Assembly: GCA_964486825.1 (NCBI GenBank)
Contig: CAZAQS010000090.1
Coordinates: forward strand, 1-17,504
DNA length: 17,504 bases
Reading direction: 5' to 3'
Source of the DNA: CAZAQS01 sp964486825
GTDB lineage: Bacteria; Chloroflexota; Anaerolineae; Anaerolineales; UBA4823
Shown here: one piece after another, positions 1 to 7,638 of the stretch
Layout: each line of letters opens with the position of its first letter
How positions within the stretch are numbered: the stretch's first letter is position 1
Notes under the pieces: generated by a model
Told to the model about the DNA's origin: nothing
Seen by the model: only the letters and a program-made list of their open reading frames with translations
Database searches by the model: none
Program-made: the position numbers and the translations under genes

Positions 1-40
1 TGGAGAAGGCCTCGGTGGTTGGGGGAGTTGGATGAGGGAC

Positions 41-72
41 GACGGACGACCGCCGACCGCCGACCGCCGACA
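41..72. repeat. Short tandem repeat, GACCGCC units
   Basis: Three perfect 7-bp GACCGCC units occupy 48-68. They are preceded by degenerate GACGGAC and GAC copies and followed by a partial GACAG. The tract is simple-sequence DNA in the repeat-rich left flank. No gene crosses it convincingly. Confidence 0.8.
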
Positions 73-86
73 GATCAACCCTTACC

Positions 87-138
87 GTCCCGCAGGCGCT
101 CGCCCTAAGCTGGACTGTCAAAATCAACCCTGCGGGAC
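87..138. repeat. REP-like inverted repeat (GTCCCGCAGG / CCTGCGGGAC)
   Basis: The arms GTCCCGCAGG (87-96) and CCTGCGGGAC (129-138) are perfect 10-bp complements separated by 32 bases. They could form a stem-loop in RNA or single-stranded DNA. There is no T-run on either side, so it does not look like an intrinsic terminator. It is probably a dispersed palindromic element of this genome, which is an inference from its form and its setting among other repeats. Confidence 0.65.
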
Positions 139-237
139 GCTGGTGGGAACTCAACTGAGAGGGGTTCCCTGACCTGTTTACCCGTCCTCGCCGGGTGCCA
201 CGTTGGGTACCCTCTGCATCCTCGGATGCAGGCTGGC

Positions 238-329
238 GTGGATCGCCTGGCCGCCCAACATTTGTTGGGGCACGGGGGGAATCGAAATCGCTTCCGATCT
301 GCCCATCAACCCCCGTGCCCGGTCCGGAG
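238..329. repeat. REP-like palindromic element, left copy
   Basis: This stretch matches 17414-17504 at the other end of the window. Shared blocks include GTGGATC, GGCCGCCCAACATT, GGGGCACGGGGG, AATCGAAA, CTGCCCAT, and CAACCCCCGTGCCC followed by GGTCCGGAG. An 11-bp perfect stem, GGGCACGGGGG (268-278) with CCCCCGTGCCC (310-320), closes a 31-base loop. Two more palindromes lie at its edge: CTGCATCC/GGATGCAG (214-221 and 224-231) and CCCAACA/TGTTGGG (254-260 and 263-269). Unlike the right copy, no transposase is attached here, so this is a solo element. Confidence 0.8.
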
Positions 330-421
330 TCAACGTCCTTTTCGCCATCCCCCTCCACATCCCCCGCCTCTCCGGCCGGAACACCGTCATGGGTGCTGCC
401 TGACAGGGCACGACTGGATTC
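330..421. other. Intergenic stretch between repeats
   Basis: GC-rich sequence between the palindromic element and the 47-bp tandem array. It contains short open frames on both strands but no ribosome binding site, no protein-like composition and no recognisable RNA. I see nothing functional in it. Confidence 0.5.
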
Positions 422-561
422 GGGCGGTAGGAGAGCGGGGCGATTCACCGTCGTGCCCCTCTACAGACGGGCGGTAGGAGATCTGGGCGACGCACCGTCT
501 TGCCACTATACAAGAGGGTGTGGTTGAGGCGGGCGATTCACCGTTATGCCCCTACAGGAGG
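422..561. repeat. Three degenerate 47-bp tandem repeats
   Basis: Units begin at 422, 469 and 516, an exact 47-bp period. Units 1 and 2 both start GGGCGGTAGGAGA. Units 1 and 3 share GGCGATTCACCGT and GCCCCT-CTACAG-like ends. In unit 1, GGGGC and GCCCC flank the core, giving a weak palindrome. The whole unit repeats, with no unique spacer, so this is not CRISPR. The array lies just past the end of the minus-strand operon, whose last stop is at 580. Read on the minus strand, each unit starts with a (T)AGGGGCA-like head that resembles the head of the REP-like hairpin elements. Confidence 0.75.
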
Positions 562-579
562 ATGGTGATTGATGCCTCC

Positions 580-1968
580 TCACGTATAGGTGAAATAAGC
601 CGTAGCCACGCAGTTGGAATCGGGGATAACTCGAACCCAATGAGCGCTATATCCGCTTGGAAATTCGTGGTGCACATACCCGTTGCCCGGTACTTGAAAA
701 ATATCGTACGTCTTCCAGGTCTGGTTACCCAGGAAATCCACCTCTACCCTGAAATTGACCGGCCGATTGGAATCATGAGATAGGTGCAGCACTTTTTTAT
801 CGAAACCGGTCATTAAATAGGGGTCTGAGGCTTCCCCTTGTTTTACAGGATCATCCCACCAGGGGCCACCCCAACCGGAAGGTTTTCCGAAGTGCCATAA
901 ATCGTCGGTCTTGCCAAACCACAGGCCCGACATCGGTTCCCCGGACAGGTGATTGGTCCTACCCGCCGGGCTGGCATTATCCGGCCCTAAGACCAGCATG
1001 CCACGATAGGTACAGAAGTCACCCAAAACCCACAGATGGGTCGAAATCGGGCGAATACCCCACACCCTGTTGCCATAAGCCCAGGGAGACAGCTCATAAA
1101 ACATGCCATGACAGTCCATCAGGAAACGTTCATGTTCTGTCTGGCGAATGCGCGGCCATTCGGTTTGCCAGGCATGGTCGAAGGTATGGCTGGCCTTGGG
1201 AAGGCGATACGTAGACCAACTCTCGTCGCCGCGCGTGAAGACTTTTAGAATGGCAGAAGCTCGGTCCCAGCCGGTGGCGAAGATGGTATTCATGAAATCA
1301 CCATGGCCTGTCACCTCAACGAAAGGCTTGCGTTCTAAAATCCTCCATGTTTCACCGTCCCACTCGAGTAACCTGCCCAATGACCGCTCACCGAGAAAAT
1401 CCTTTTCGGTATAACTGTTGCTGGCCACTACAACTCTGCCAAAACCTGAATAACCGGCTTTAAAGTGTACAACCGCACGTCCACCCAGCTCAAAATCTTC
1501 GTTCAAATCGAAGAGCTGGCGAGTTTCTAACGTATGCACATCCATCTCGAGGAACTCACCTTCCATTCCAAGCATATAAACCTTATTTTCTGGCTCAATC
1601 AGATGGCGCATGGTTGAACAGACGCGAATGTCAACCAGGGATGCAACTGTGCGAATGTTCCGGTGCGCATCAATGACAAACGGGCCGATAATGCACTGAT
1701 TAGACTCCCAATGTACCATCCGATTAGTATGTGTCCCGACACGTGTTCCGGTATGGGGGATCAGATTCAGGTCAGGATCGATCTCGAATAAACTGACGCC
1801 TAAACCAGAGTGAGTTCCGTCTGAGACGTAGGCCACAATCCAGAGACGGTCTGCCCAGGCCATCATGGCTCCGGGTGCATATTCGGTCCGCGGGGGTCCT
1901 AATTCTGCCCGCAAGCACAGCGAAGGGACGACGCCGCTGAAGTTTAAGGGTGATTTTTGGTTAAACAT
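580..1968 (-). CDS. Uncharacterised 462-residue protein, beta-rich
   Basis: I do not recognise the family. The start at 1968 is chosen over an upstream ATG at 2034 because AAGGAG sits 7 bases before it. The protein has no signal peptide or membrane segment, so it is probably cytoplasmic. It is rich in Trp, Gly, Phe and Asp, with recurring blades such as LWIVAYVSDG, VYMLGMEGEF, RLLEWDGETW and DDLWHFGKPSG. This pattern suggests a beta-propeller of roughly residues 20-370. The last 80 or so residues (from about YLMTGFDKKV) read as a separate beta-sandwich with alternating hydrophobics. It is the last gene of the minus-strand cluster, 121 bases after the FAD oxidoreductase. By context it may act on, or bind, the same imported substrate, but no catalytic motif is evident. 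Confidence 0.85.
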   Translation of the reverse strand: MFNQKSPLNFSGVVPSLCLRAELGPPRTEYAPGAMMAWADRLWIVAYVSDGTHSGLGVSLFEIDPDLNLIPHTGTRVGTHTNRMVHWESNQCIIGPFVIDAHRNIRTVASLVDIRVCSTMRHLIEPENKVYMLGMEGEFLEMDVHTLETRQLFDLNEDFELGGRAVVHFKAGYSGFGRVVVASNSYTEKDFLGERSLGRLLEWDGETWRILERKPFVEVTGHGDFMNTIFATGWDRASAILKVFTRGDESWSTYRLPKASHTFDHAWQTEWPRIRQTEHERFLMDCHGMFYELSPWAYGNRVWGIRPISTHLWVLGDFCTYRGMLVLGPDNASPAGRTNHLSGEPMSGLWFGKTDDLWHFGKPSGWGGPWWDDPVKQGEASDPYLMTGFDKKVLHLSHDSNRPVNFRVEVDFLGNQTWKTYDIFQVPGNGYVHHEFPSGYSAHWVRVIPDSNCVATAYFTYT

Positions 1969-2089
1969 TCCGAGCTCCTTGAGTGGATGGATGGATTTTT
2001 CGCAATCTGGCAAAAAGCCTGTGCGCCTGGGCAAGATCCCAATCTCGTCCAGCGCTTTGGAACCCTTTTGGGGTGGATCTGGTCGTTAG

Positions 2090-4408
2090 TCAACCGCCAG
2101 GATAACAGCGGATTTCGCAGATCGAAGCCGCCGGGTCACCCTGAGTGGCCTGCACCGTCACCCGCAGCCGGCTGGTGGTGACGCTCTCTTTGAAGAAGTG
2201 GCGGCGCAGGCGCTGGTAGTTGCCGGTGATCCGTACAAGTTCTATCCAGCGATCCTCAACAAATCCAGCGATGCTGTAATCCCGCGGGCACAACGGATCG
2301 TGAAACAAGGGTGGATAGCAATAATGGTCCCGCAGCAAGTGCCCCGGAAAGGTGAGCTGCACCTCCCCAATCGCCTGCGGCGTTTCCCACTCCAGCTGGA
2401 TCCATTGCGGTAAGGGCCGGGCCGGATCCGAACGCCACAGGTTCGTGAAACGGTGGGGGCGGGTCACGCCGCTGAGGATATTGTCCGGCCCAAAGCAATG
2501 TTGGGGAGGATCCAGGCGGAAGCTCAGCGTCACCCCCGTCCGCAAGCGCCTCATCTTATCCTGGGCGATTTCAAACGCAGCCAGGTGGCCGGCTTCCACC
2601 GCGCCGCCCACACACCACTCCACCGCCGGGTTGGGCAGGAGGTCCAGCCGGTAGTACTGCCCTTTCACCAGTCCTTTTTCCGCTCCTAACCCAACCGGCC
2701 ACTCGATCCACTGCTCCAACCCGGCTGGAACCGCAAGGACAGTGCTGGCCAGCGGCTGGAGCGATTCCGAGCGATAATCCCAAATGTGTTCCACGGGAAG
2801 CAGGCGCGCCTCCACCTGCTGCAGCTCGCTGGAGTGATTGTTCAAGCATATGCTGACGCTCTCCAGCTGCTCCTCGCTGATCGCAATCCATTGCCCCTGG
2901 CGGCTTTTCAACGGGTTGGGCGCCGTCCTGCGCTGCGGATTTTCCCCCCACTGCAGCAGGTTCTCAGACGGGCTCTGGCTGTGCGGTCCTACGCCAAACA
3001 GGCAGGCCTCACTGCTGGCAGAAACAGTCGCCTGGCGGGCGAGATCCAACGGGTCTTCGTTCTTATTATTAGGAAGGAAGCACCCATCTCTCAACAGCAG
3101 CTGTTTGACCTCAAAAATGGCCGCCTCAGGCACCTGGTGGACAGGCAGTTTCTGCTCGAGCGCCACAGTGGCTGCCGTTCCGGCCGCCTGGCCAAGCAAT
3201 GCGGTCGTCTGCATGACGCGGATACTTCCCAGGGCGGCGTGGGTGGCGCTCAGGTTGCGACCGGCCATCAACAGGTTTTCAACGTCTTTCGAGATCAACG
3301 CCCGCAGCGGGATGCCGTAAGGGCCGCAATAACTTTTGGCGGCATATTCGCTCTCGGGCGTCCAGTTCTCGGCCGCACTCGGCTCGCTGCTGGAAGATAA
3401 CAAACCCCCGGGCGTGTGCAGGTCGATGTACCAACCCCCATAGGCCACCTCATCCGGGAAGACCGTCAGGTCGAGCAGGTCGTGTTCCGTGATCAGGTAT
3501 CTCCCCATAATCCGCCGGCTCTCGCGCTTGCCCGGGATCTGCCCGATCCAGTCCAGGCCATAATTGCGGGCCTGGTCTTTCAGGCGTTCATCTTTGTTCT
3601 TCACCCAATCCCACACCCCCAGCAAGTGGCGGGTCAGTTCGTGGCGGATCTGCTCGTTATCAAAGATCGTGTCCCAGGGCATGCCGATTTCGATCCACCA
3701 ATACCCGCTCTGCACGTTGTAAGGGATGCGCCCCTCTTCGTAAAAGAAGGCTGGATCATCGTATTCAACCGCCCAATCGGGAGGGGTAAACGGCACTGGG
3801 CGACCCATATCTCTTGCTTTGAACATCAACGAAGAGCCCATGGTGTCTTTACTGGCCTCTTTGGGCGCATGCGGTTCATCATATTCTGAGCGAGCCTCAC
3901 AGCCCATGCGCCACTCACAGCCGGCCAGGTGAGCGATCAGACCATCCCCGGTACAATCGATGAAGATCTCTCCGTTGATCGTGATTTCGGTTTCCGCGTT
4001 GGCCACCCGGCACACCACCGCTGAAAGCGTACGTTCATCCTGCTTCTTTACTGAAACCACGCTGGTGTTCAGGTGAAAGGCCAGGTTTGGCGTCTGGACT
4101 GCGGCGTCATATAAGATCAAATCCCAGACGCTGTTGATCCAACCGTTCTCGATCACCGGTTCGTGGTTGCGAGCGCGTTCCTCGATCAGCCATTCTGAGA
4201 TCAGACCGGTTTCCCTGGCGTAACCATGGAAGGTGGCTGCTCCGCAGGGCGACACGCGGATTTCGGAGCTGCTGTTGCCGCCAAATACAGGCCGGTCCTG
4301 GATGATACAGGTCTTTACCCCCCGGCGAGCAGCGCTGATGGCCGCACTCAACCCGGCCAGACCACCGCCACACACCACCAGTTCGTAGGATCGCTGCTCT
4401 TGTTTCAT
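2090..4408 (-). CDS. FAD-dependent oxidoreductase (FAD_oxidored family) with C-terminal beta domains
   Basis: A 772-residue protein. The start at 4408 follows a strong GGAGGAGG; an upstream ATG at 4450 has none. Residues 8-40 form the Rossmann FAD-binding motif (YELVVCGGGLAGLSAA, then VFGGNSSSEIRV). Around residues 378-415 lies the second FAD contact typical of this family (MAGRNLSATHAALGS, then GQAAGTAA). From about residue 475 the sequence changes to beta-rich segments (ATVSASSEACLFG; later WIQLEWETPQAIGEVQLTF and SRLRVTVQATQG) resembling discoidin-type carbohydrate-binding modules. No signal peptide is seen. Family members are flavin enzymes, often in polysaccharide or sugar-derivative loci, and most are biochemically uncharacterised. 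Its place behind an oligosaccharide-type importer suggests oxidation of a sugar-like substrate, which is inference. Confidence 0.88.
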   Translation of the reverse strand: MKQEQRSYELVVCGGGLAGLSAAISAARRGVKTCIIQDRPVFGGNSSSEIRVSPCGAATFHGYARETGLISEWLIEERARNHEPVIENGWINSVWDLILYDAAVQTPNLAFHLNTSVVSVKKQDERTLSAVVCRVANAETEITINGEIFIDCTGDGLIAHLAGCEWRMGCEARSEYDEPHAPKEASKDTMGSSLMFKARDMGRPVPFTPPDWAVEYDDPAFFYEEGRIPYNVQSGYWWIEIGMPWDTIFDNEQIRHELTRHLLGVWDWVKNKDERLKDQARNYGLDWIGQIPGKRESRRIMGRYLITEHDLLDLTVFPDEVAYGGWYIDLHTPGGLLSSSSEPSAAENWTPESEYAAKSYCGPYGIPLRALISKDVENLLMAGRNLSATHAALGSIRVMQTTALLGQAAGTAATVALEQKLPVHQVPEAAIFEVKQLLLRDGCFLPNNKNEDPLDLARQATVSASSEACLFGVGPHSQSPSENLLQWGENPQRRTAPNPLKSRQGQWIAISEEQLESVSICLNNHSSELQQVEARLLPVEHIWDYRSESLQPLASTVLAVPAGLEQWIEWPVGLGAEKGLVKGQYYRLDLLPNPAVEWCVGGAVEAGHLAAFEIAQDKMRRLRTGVTLSFRLDPPQHCFGPDNILSGVTRPHRFTNLWRSDPARPLPQWIQLEWETPQAIGEVQLTFPGHLLRDHYCYPPLFHDPLCPRDYSIAGFVEDRWIELVRITGNYQRLRRHFFKESVTTSRLRVTVQATQGDPAASICEIRCYPGG

Positions 4409-4476
4409 TCCTGGCCTCCTCCTAAAGATTTCCTTTGAGAAGTCACTCAAAGCTTGTGTTTCATTGACTATTTGAC

Positions 4477-5613
4477 TTATAAACCCGACAGATAAAGATA
4501 TAAAGCATTGGCAAGATCATACCCGAAGGCCCTGGCAGAATCAGCATTTACCTCAACACCACTCGCATTGGCATAGGGGATTTCGAGGCAATTCCCAATC
4601 CGTAAGCCTGGAAAAGTCTCTCGAGCCCATTCATCTTTCGATTTACGCCCTCCCTCAATGGGCGTATTCCAATCTTCTCCAAAGGGCAGGTTATTTTTGC
4701 TTTCAAAGGGGAGCGGGCCGCGGCAGTTCTCTTCCAAGATCTGGCTAAAAAACCCAAGCTCGCGCCAGTGCTTCTCTTCTGGCCCACCCACGAAGTAGAT
4801 AAACTCGTTGTTATGGCCGCGAATCCAGGGACAATGCAGATCCAGGGCGACATCCAGCCGGTTATCACACCAGTCTGGCACAAGCTGGCGCAGGGTACGT
4901 ACCTCCGGATACATCGATGCGCCAACGTAATCCAGGACATGGTCCCAGGGCCACCTGTTTTTTCCTTGATCGCCGTCTTCGACACCATCTATGTCCATGA
5001 AGGGAACTGCCAGGATAGTTACATTTTCCCGCAGCCAGCGCCCGGCTTCGCTGCCAGCCAGCACGGTCGCTAATACTCCTTCCAGGCTATAGGAGGCCAT
5101 CATTTCACAAGCGTGATGGCGGCAGGTTAGCAGGACGTAACGGGAGGCCTGGCCGCCGGTCCGCCCGGCGTAAAGCGCTTGCACCGGACGTCCTTTGCGT
5201 GAATAGCAAAGCGTTGAGATTTTTAAGGCTGAATGGTGCTCATATTTTTTTAGGAAGCGCTTAAGATGGTCCTGTTGATAAGGCATACCCAACGAGAAAC
5301 GCACCTCTTCAGTCTCTATAGGAACTGTGTAGGAAAAACGCTGCCCCGTTACACATTCCTGCCCTAACCATTGCCAGGTTAGCCCCTCATCCAGGCTGGC
5401 AGCCGGCCCCAGCACACCGATGACGTTACTCTTTAAGAATTCCACTGTCAACGTGCGCCCGGCAGCGCCTCGCACCCGAAAAGTCCAATAAAACCAATCT
5501 TCACGCGTATCGCGAAGATCCTGATACAACTTGATATGATTACCTATGACCGAATCAACCAGGATATTGCCACCTGGGAAAAGGCAATCGACCATTATGT
5601 TTTGATCATTCAT
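4477..5613 (-). CDS. M14-family zinc carboxypeptidase-like protein
   Basis: About 378 residues with an N-terminal beta-sandwich (residues 1-110) followed by an M14 catalytic domain, the layout of cytosolic-carboxypeptidase-like members. Zinc ligands are H167 and E170 in RHHACE and H260 in LDLHCPW. N219-R220 in GKNRWPW matches the substrate-carboxylate-binding NR pair. The catalytic Glu is E344 in NCLEIPY. All key residues are present, so it should be active. There is no signal peptide, so it probably works inside the cell on imported material, removing a terminal amino acid or opening an amide. The start is uncertain: ATG at 5613 or GTG at 5628, neither with a good ribosome binding site. It lies between the solute-binding lipoprotein and the FAD oxidoreductase, on the same strand as both. 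Confidence 0.87.
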   Translation of the reverse strand: MNDQNIMVDCLFPGGNILVDSVIGNHIKLYQDLRDTREDWFYWTFRVRGAAGRTLTVEFLKSNVIGVLGPAASLDEGLTWQWLGQECVTGQRFSYTVPIETEEVRFSLGMPYQQDHLKRFLKKYEHHSALKISTLCYSRKGRPVQALYAGRTGGQASRYVLLTCRHHACEMMASYSLEGVLATVLAGSEAGRWLRENVTILAVPFMDIDGVEDGDQGKNRWPWDHVLDYVGASMYPEVRTLRQLVPDWCDNRLDVALDLHCPWIRGHNNEFIYFVGGPEEKHWRELGFFSQILEENCRGPLPFESKNNLPFGEDWNTPIEGGRKSKDEWARETFPGLRIGNCLEIPYANASGVEVNADSARAFGYDLANALYLYLSGL

Positions 5614-5709
5614 ATTTTGGGCGCCCACATAAGAGCGAAATCAAGCAGTTGGATAAGCAACCACCAGCAGAAATGATTGGGCTTGGTGGATGATCAGGCG
5701 ATACGGCCA

Positions 5710-5779
5710 GGTAAAAACCTGGCAGGTGGTTCAATCACATTCTGTGATGAAAAATTATTTACGCTGCCAGGTTTTTACC
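5710..5779. repeat. Nested inverted repeat between lipoprotein and peptidase genes
   Basis: The arms GGTAAAAACCTGGCAG (5710-5725) and CTGCCAGGTTTTTACC (5764-5779) are perfect 16-bp complements around 38 bases. Inside the loop a second hairpin, ATCACA/TGTGAT (5734-5739 and 5743-5748), can form. The element begins about 35 bases downstream of the lipoprotein gene and ends before the peptidase gene. It has no T-run after the stem in the direction of transcription, so it is more likely an mRNA-stabilising or attenuating structure, or a small repeat, than a classical terminator. Confidence 0.75.
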
Positions 5780-5813
5780 GGTTACCTTATCGTTGCTGTA
5801 CTAAGAACTTGCT

Positions 5814-7487
5814 TTACTTCATCACCCCCAGTTCCACCAGTTGATTGCGAGCGTCGTCAACCACTTCCTGGCCACGATACGTGGTCATGGCGGTCTCAAC
5901 AAACGTGCTCCAGGTCTGATCAGTCAGCGGTTGTTCACCAACGGCGAACTTGAGGTGCATTTCCTGGATATAGGTCTGTAAATCTGGCCAGTAATCGTGA
6001 GAAATAACCAGAGGGGTAACGTGGGGTATTTGCGGTTGAGTGGCAGCCAACTGGTAATTATCCCACAAGTAGAAGCTGTCTTCATCTAATCCCATGATCG
6101 CCACTTTCCACCATTCCTCATTCCCCTTTCTCCAATTCATATAGAGAAGTTCCCAGTTCTGCCAGTTGTCGTAATCAATAGCGATGATCTCGTTGGTAGC
6201 GGGATCCTTCGTATAATGCCACCCTTCCGGGCCAAAGCCCATGAAACGGTAGGTTTCGTTGTGCTCGTCCATGGCTTCCGAGAGGAAACGAACGATGGCG
6301 TCCAATTTTCCTGGCTCACTATCCGCAGCCTGGGTCAGGTAGAAAGCGTTTGCTACTGGTGTTTCTTCCCAATCAGCATACTTCCCAAATGGTCCTTCGA
6401 TAGCAGGGACTTGAACCCAACGTGCATCAGGGTTGTAATCCAGGATAGCCTTCCCCAATACTCCAGAACCGCCCTCGTACATGGCGGTCAACTGGAATTG
6501 GTTGGTTACGATTCCGGCCCGGCCCTGGACAATGCTCTCGTTGAACTGCTCGAAAGAGTTTGTCACCCAATCCGGATCGACAACCCCGGCTTTGATCATC
6601 TTGTTCCACCATTCGAGGGCATTGCGGGCCTCGTTCGAAAAGGCATCGAAGATGACCTCGTCCCCTTCAATGCGGATGTGGTTGTTACCAGGATAGGCGC
6701 CAAATGGGGCAAACAGGCTAAATAGCTGGCCGAAAGAGGTCGTCATTTCGCGAGCGCCGGCAGTGAAAGCATAAGTGTTGTCAACCCCGTCGCCATCCGG
6801 ATCGTCGAAGGTAAATGCGTGGGCAACAACCTCTAACTCTTCAATGGTCGTGGGCATGTCAAGACCCAGGTTATCCAACCAATCCTGCCTGATCCACAAG
6901 GTTTCAAAGTTCTCATCAGAGGCGGTCGCTACCGCGTAGGTTTTCCCCTGGTACTGGAGATATTTCCAACCATCCGGGTCATATAACACATTCTGAAACT
7001 TTGGATATTTGTCGAGATAATCATCCAACGGCACCAACACACCAGACTTGATCCATAGTTGCACATTGGTATCGGCAACCGTAGCGTACGTTTGGAACAT
7101 GTCGGGCATCAGGCCGGAGGCGATCATGGCATTGGCTTTGGTCATGGGGCTGTCGGCCGGTCCCAATTCAATTTTCAAATCGATGCAAAAATTATCCAGG
7201 ATGTATTTCTTCCAGGGATTATCTTCAATATTTTCCGGCACTGGATCTCTGCCCCAGGGACTGAGCTGCATGTAGTGGACGTCATAAACCTTATCGCACT
7301 GGCCGGTTTGTCCTTCTTCAGTAACCTCGACGGCGGTTGGCTCTTCTGGTTCGGAAACCACTTCCTGAGCAACCGGTTCATCCGTCTCCGTAGGCGCGAC
7401 GGCCGGCGTAGGCCTGGGACCACAAGCGGTCAAAGAGAGGGTCAAGATGACGATTAGAAACAGGGTAAAAAACGCTGGGCGCTTCAT
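5814..7487 (-). CDS. ABC transporter substrate-binding lipoprotein (LplA-like, family 1)
   Basis: A 557-residue protein. ATG at 7487 follows GGAGGA; an upstream in-frame ATG at 7622 lies before the signal sequence and is rejected. The N-terminus is a lipoprotein signal (MKRPAFF, hydrophobic stretch, LTAC lipobox with Cys22), then a low-complexity Pro/Glu/Val linker to about residue 65. This places the protein on the outer face of the cytoplasmic membrane. The mature part has the large two-lobe fold of LplA/YtcQ-type receptors, with motifs such as ASGLMPDMFQTY, ETLWIRQDWLDNLGL and MIKAGVVDPDWV. Such receptors hand oligosaccharides or related solutes to LplB/LplC permeases, which lie directly upstream. 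The ligand cannot be read from sequence. Confidence 0.93.
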   Translation of the reverse strand: MKRPAFFTLFLIVILTLSLTACGPRPTPAVAPTETDEPVAQEVVSEPEEPTAVEVTEEGQTGQCDKVYDVHYMQLSPWGRDPVPENIEDNPWKKYILDNFCIDLKIELGPADSPMTKANAMIASGLMPDMFQTYATVADTNVQLWIKSGVLVPLDDYLDKYPKFQNVLYDPDGWKYLQYQGKTYAVATASDENFETLWIRQDWLDNLGLDMPTTIEELEVVAHAFTFDDPDGDGVDNTYAFTAGAREMTTSFGQLFSLFAPFGAYPGNNHIRIEGDEVIFDAFSNEARNALEWWNKMIKAGVVDPDWVTNSFEQFNESIVQGRAGIVTNQFQLTAMYEGGSGVLGKAILDYNPDARWVQVPAIEGPFGKYADWEETPVANAFYLTQAADSEPGKLDAIVRFLSEAMDEHNETYRFMGFGPEGWHYTKDPATNEIIAIDYDNWQNWELLYMNWRKGNEEWWKVAIMGLDEDSFYLWDNYQLAATQPQIPHVTPLVISHDYWPDLQTYIQEMHLKFAVGEQPLTDQTWSTFVETAMTTYRGQEVVDDARNQLVELGVMK

Positions 7488-7518
7488 TATGTTCCTCCGG
7501 TGATTAGATTTTATTACA

Positions 7519-7615
7519 TTGGAAGGATTTCCAACATTCGTGCTGTCAAGTTTCAATAGATACTCTCCTTTTCCTGATTGATTTCGGCAATGGTGAGGTC
7601 GGTTATCTGCCGAAA
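7519..7615. repeat. Two inverted repeats in the permease-lipoprotein spacer
   Basis: Within the 151-base gap between the second permease and the lipoprotein there are two dyads. TTGGAA/TTCCAA lies at 7519-7524 and 7529-7534, and TTTCGGCA/TGCCGAAA at 7582-7589 and 7608-7615. Neither is followed by a T-run. They could be mRNA processing or stability structures that set the ratio of receptor to permease, or operator dyads for a separate promoter of the lipoprotein gene. Confidence 0.5.
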
Positions 7616-7638
7616 AGATCATTCTTTTCCCTTTATCC

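Noticed and set aside
1..448. Minus-strand frame with no stop from a GTG at 448 to the window's left edge
   Set aside because: It runs entirely through repeats (47-bp unit, REP-like hairpin, GTCCCGCAGG palindrome, GACCGCC tandem), has Gly/Pro/Arg/Asp low-complexity composition, and no recognisable domain. Open frames are expected in such GC-rich repeats.
178..527. Several overlapping 66-110 codon frames on both strands
   Set aside because: They overlap each other in different frames over repeat DNA, lack ribosome binding sites and do not read like proteins.
422..561. Possible CRISPR array
   Set aside because: The full 47-bp unit is repeated without unique spacers, there are only three degenerate units, and no cas gene is present.
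2786..3400. 204-codon plus-strand frame antisense to the FAD oxidoreductase
   Set aside because: The minus-strand frame has clear family motifs throughout; the antisense frame is a codon-bias shadow without a ribosome binding site.
5614..5628. GTG start for the M14 protein at 5628
   Set aside because: There is no ribosome binding site before it and the ATG at 5613 is 5 codons downstream; the choice remains uncertain.
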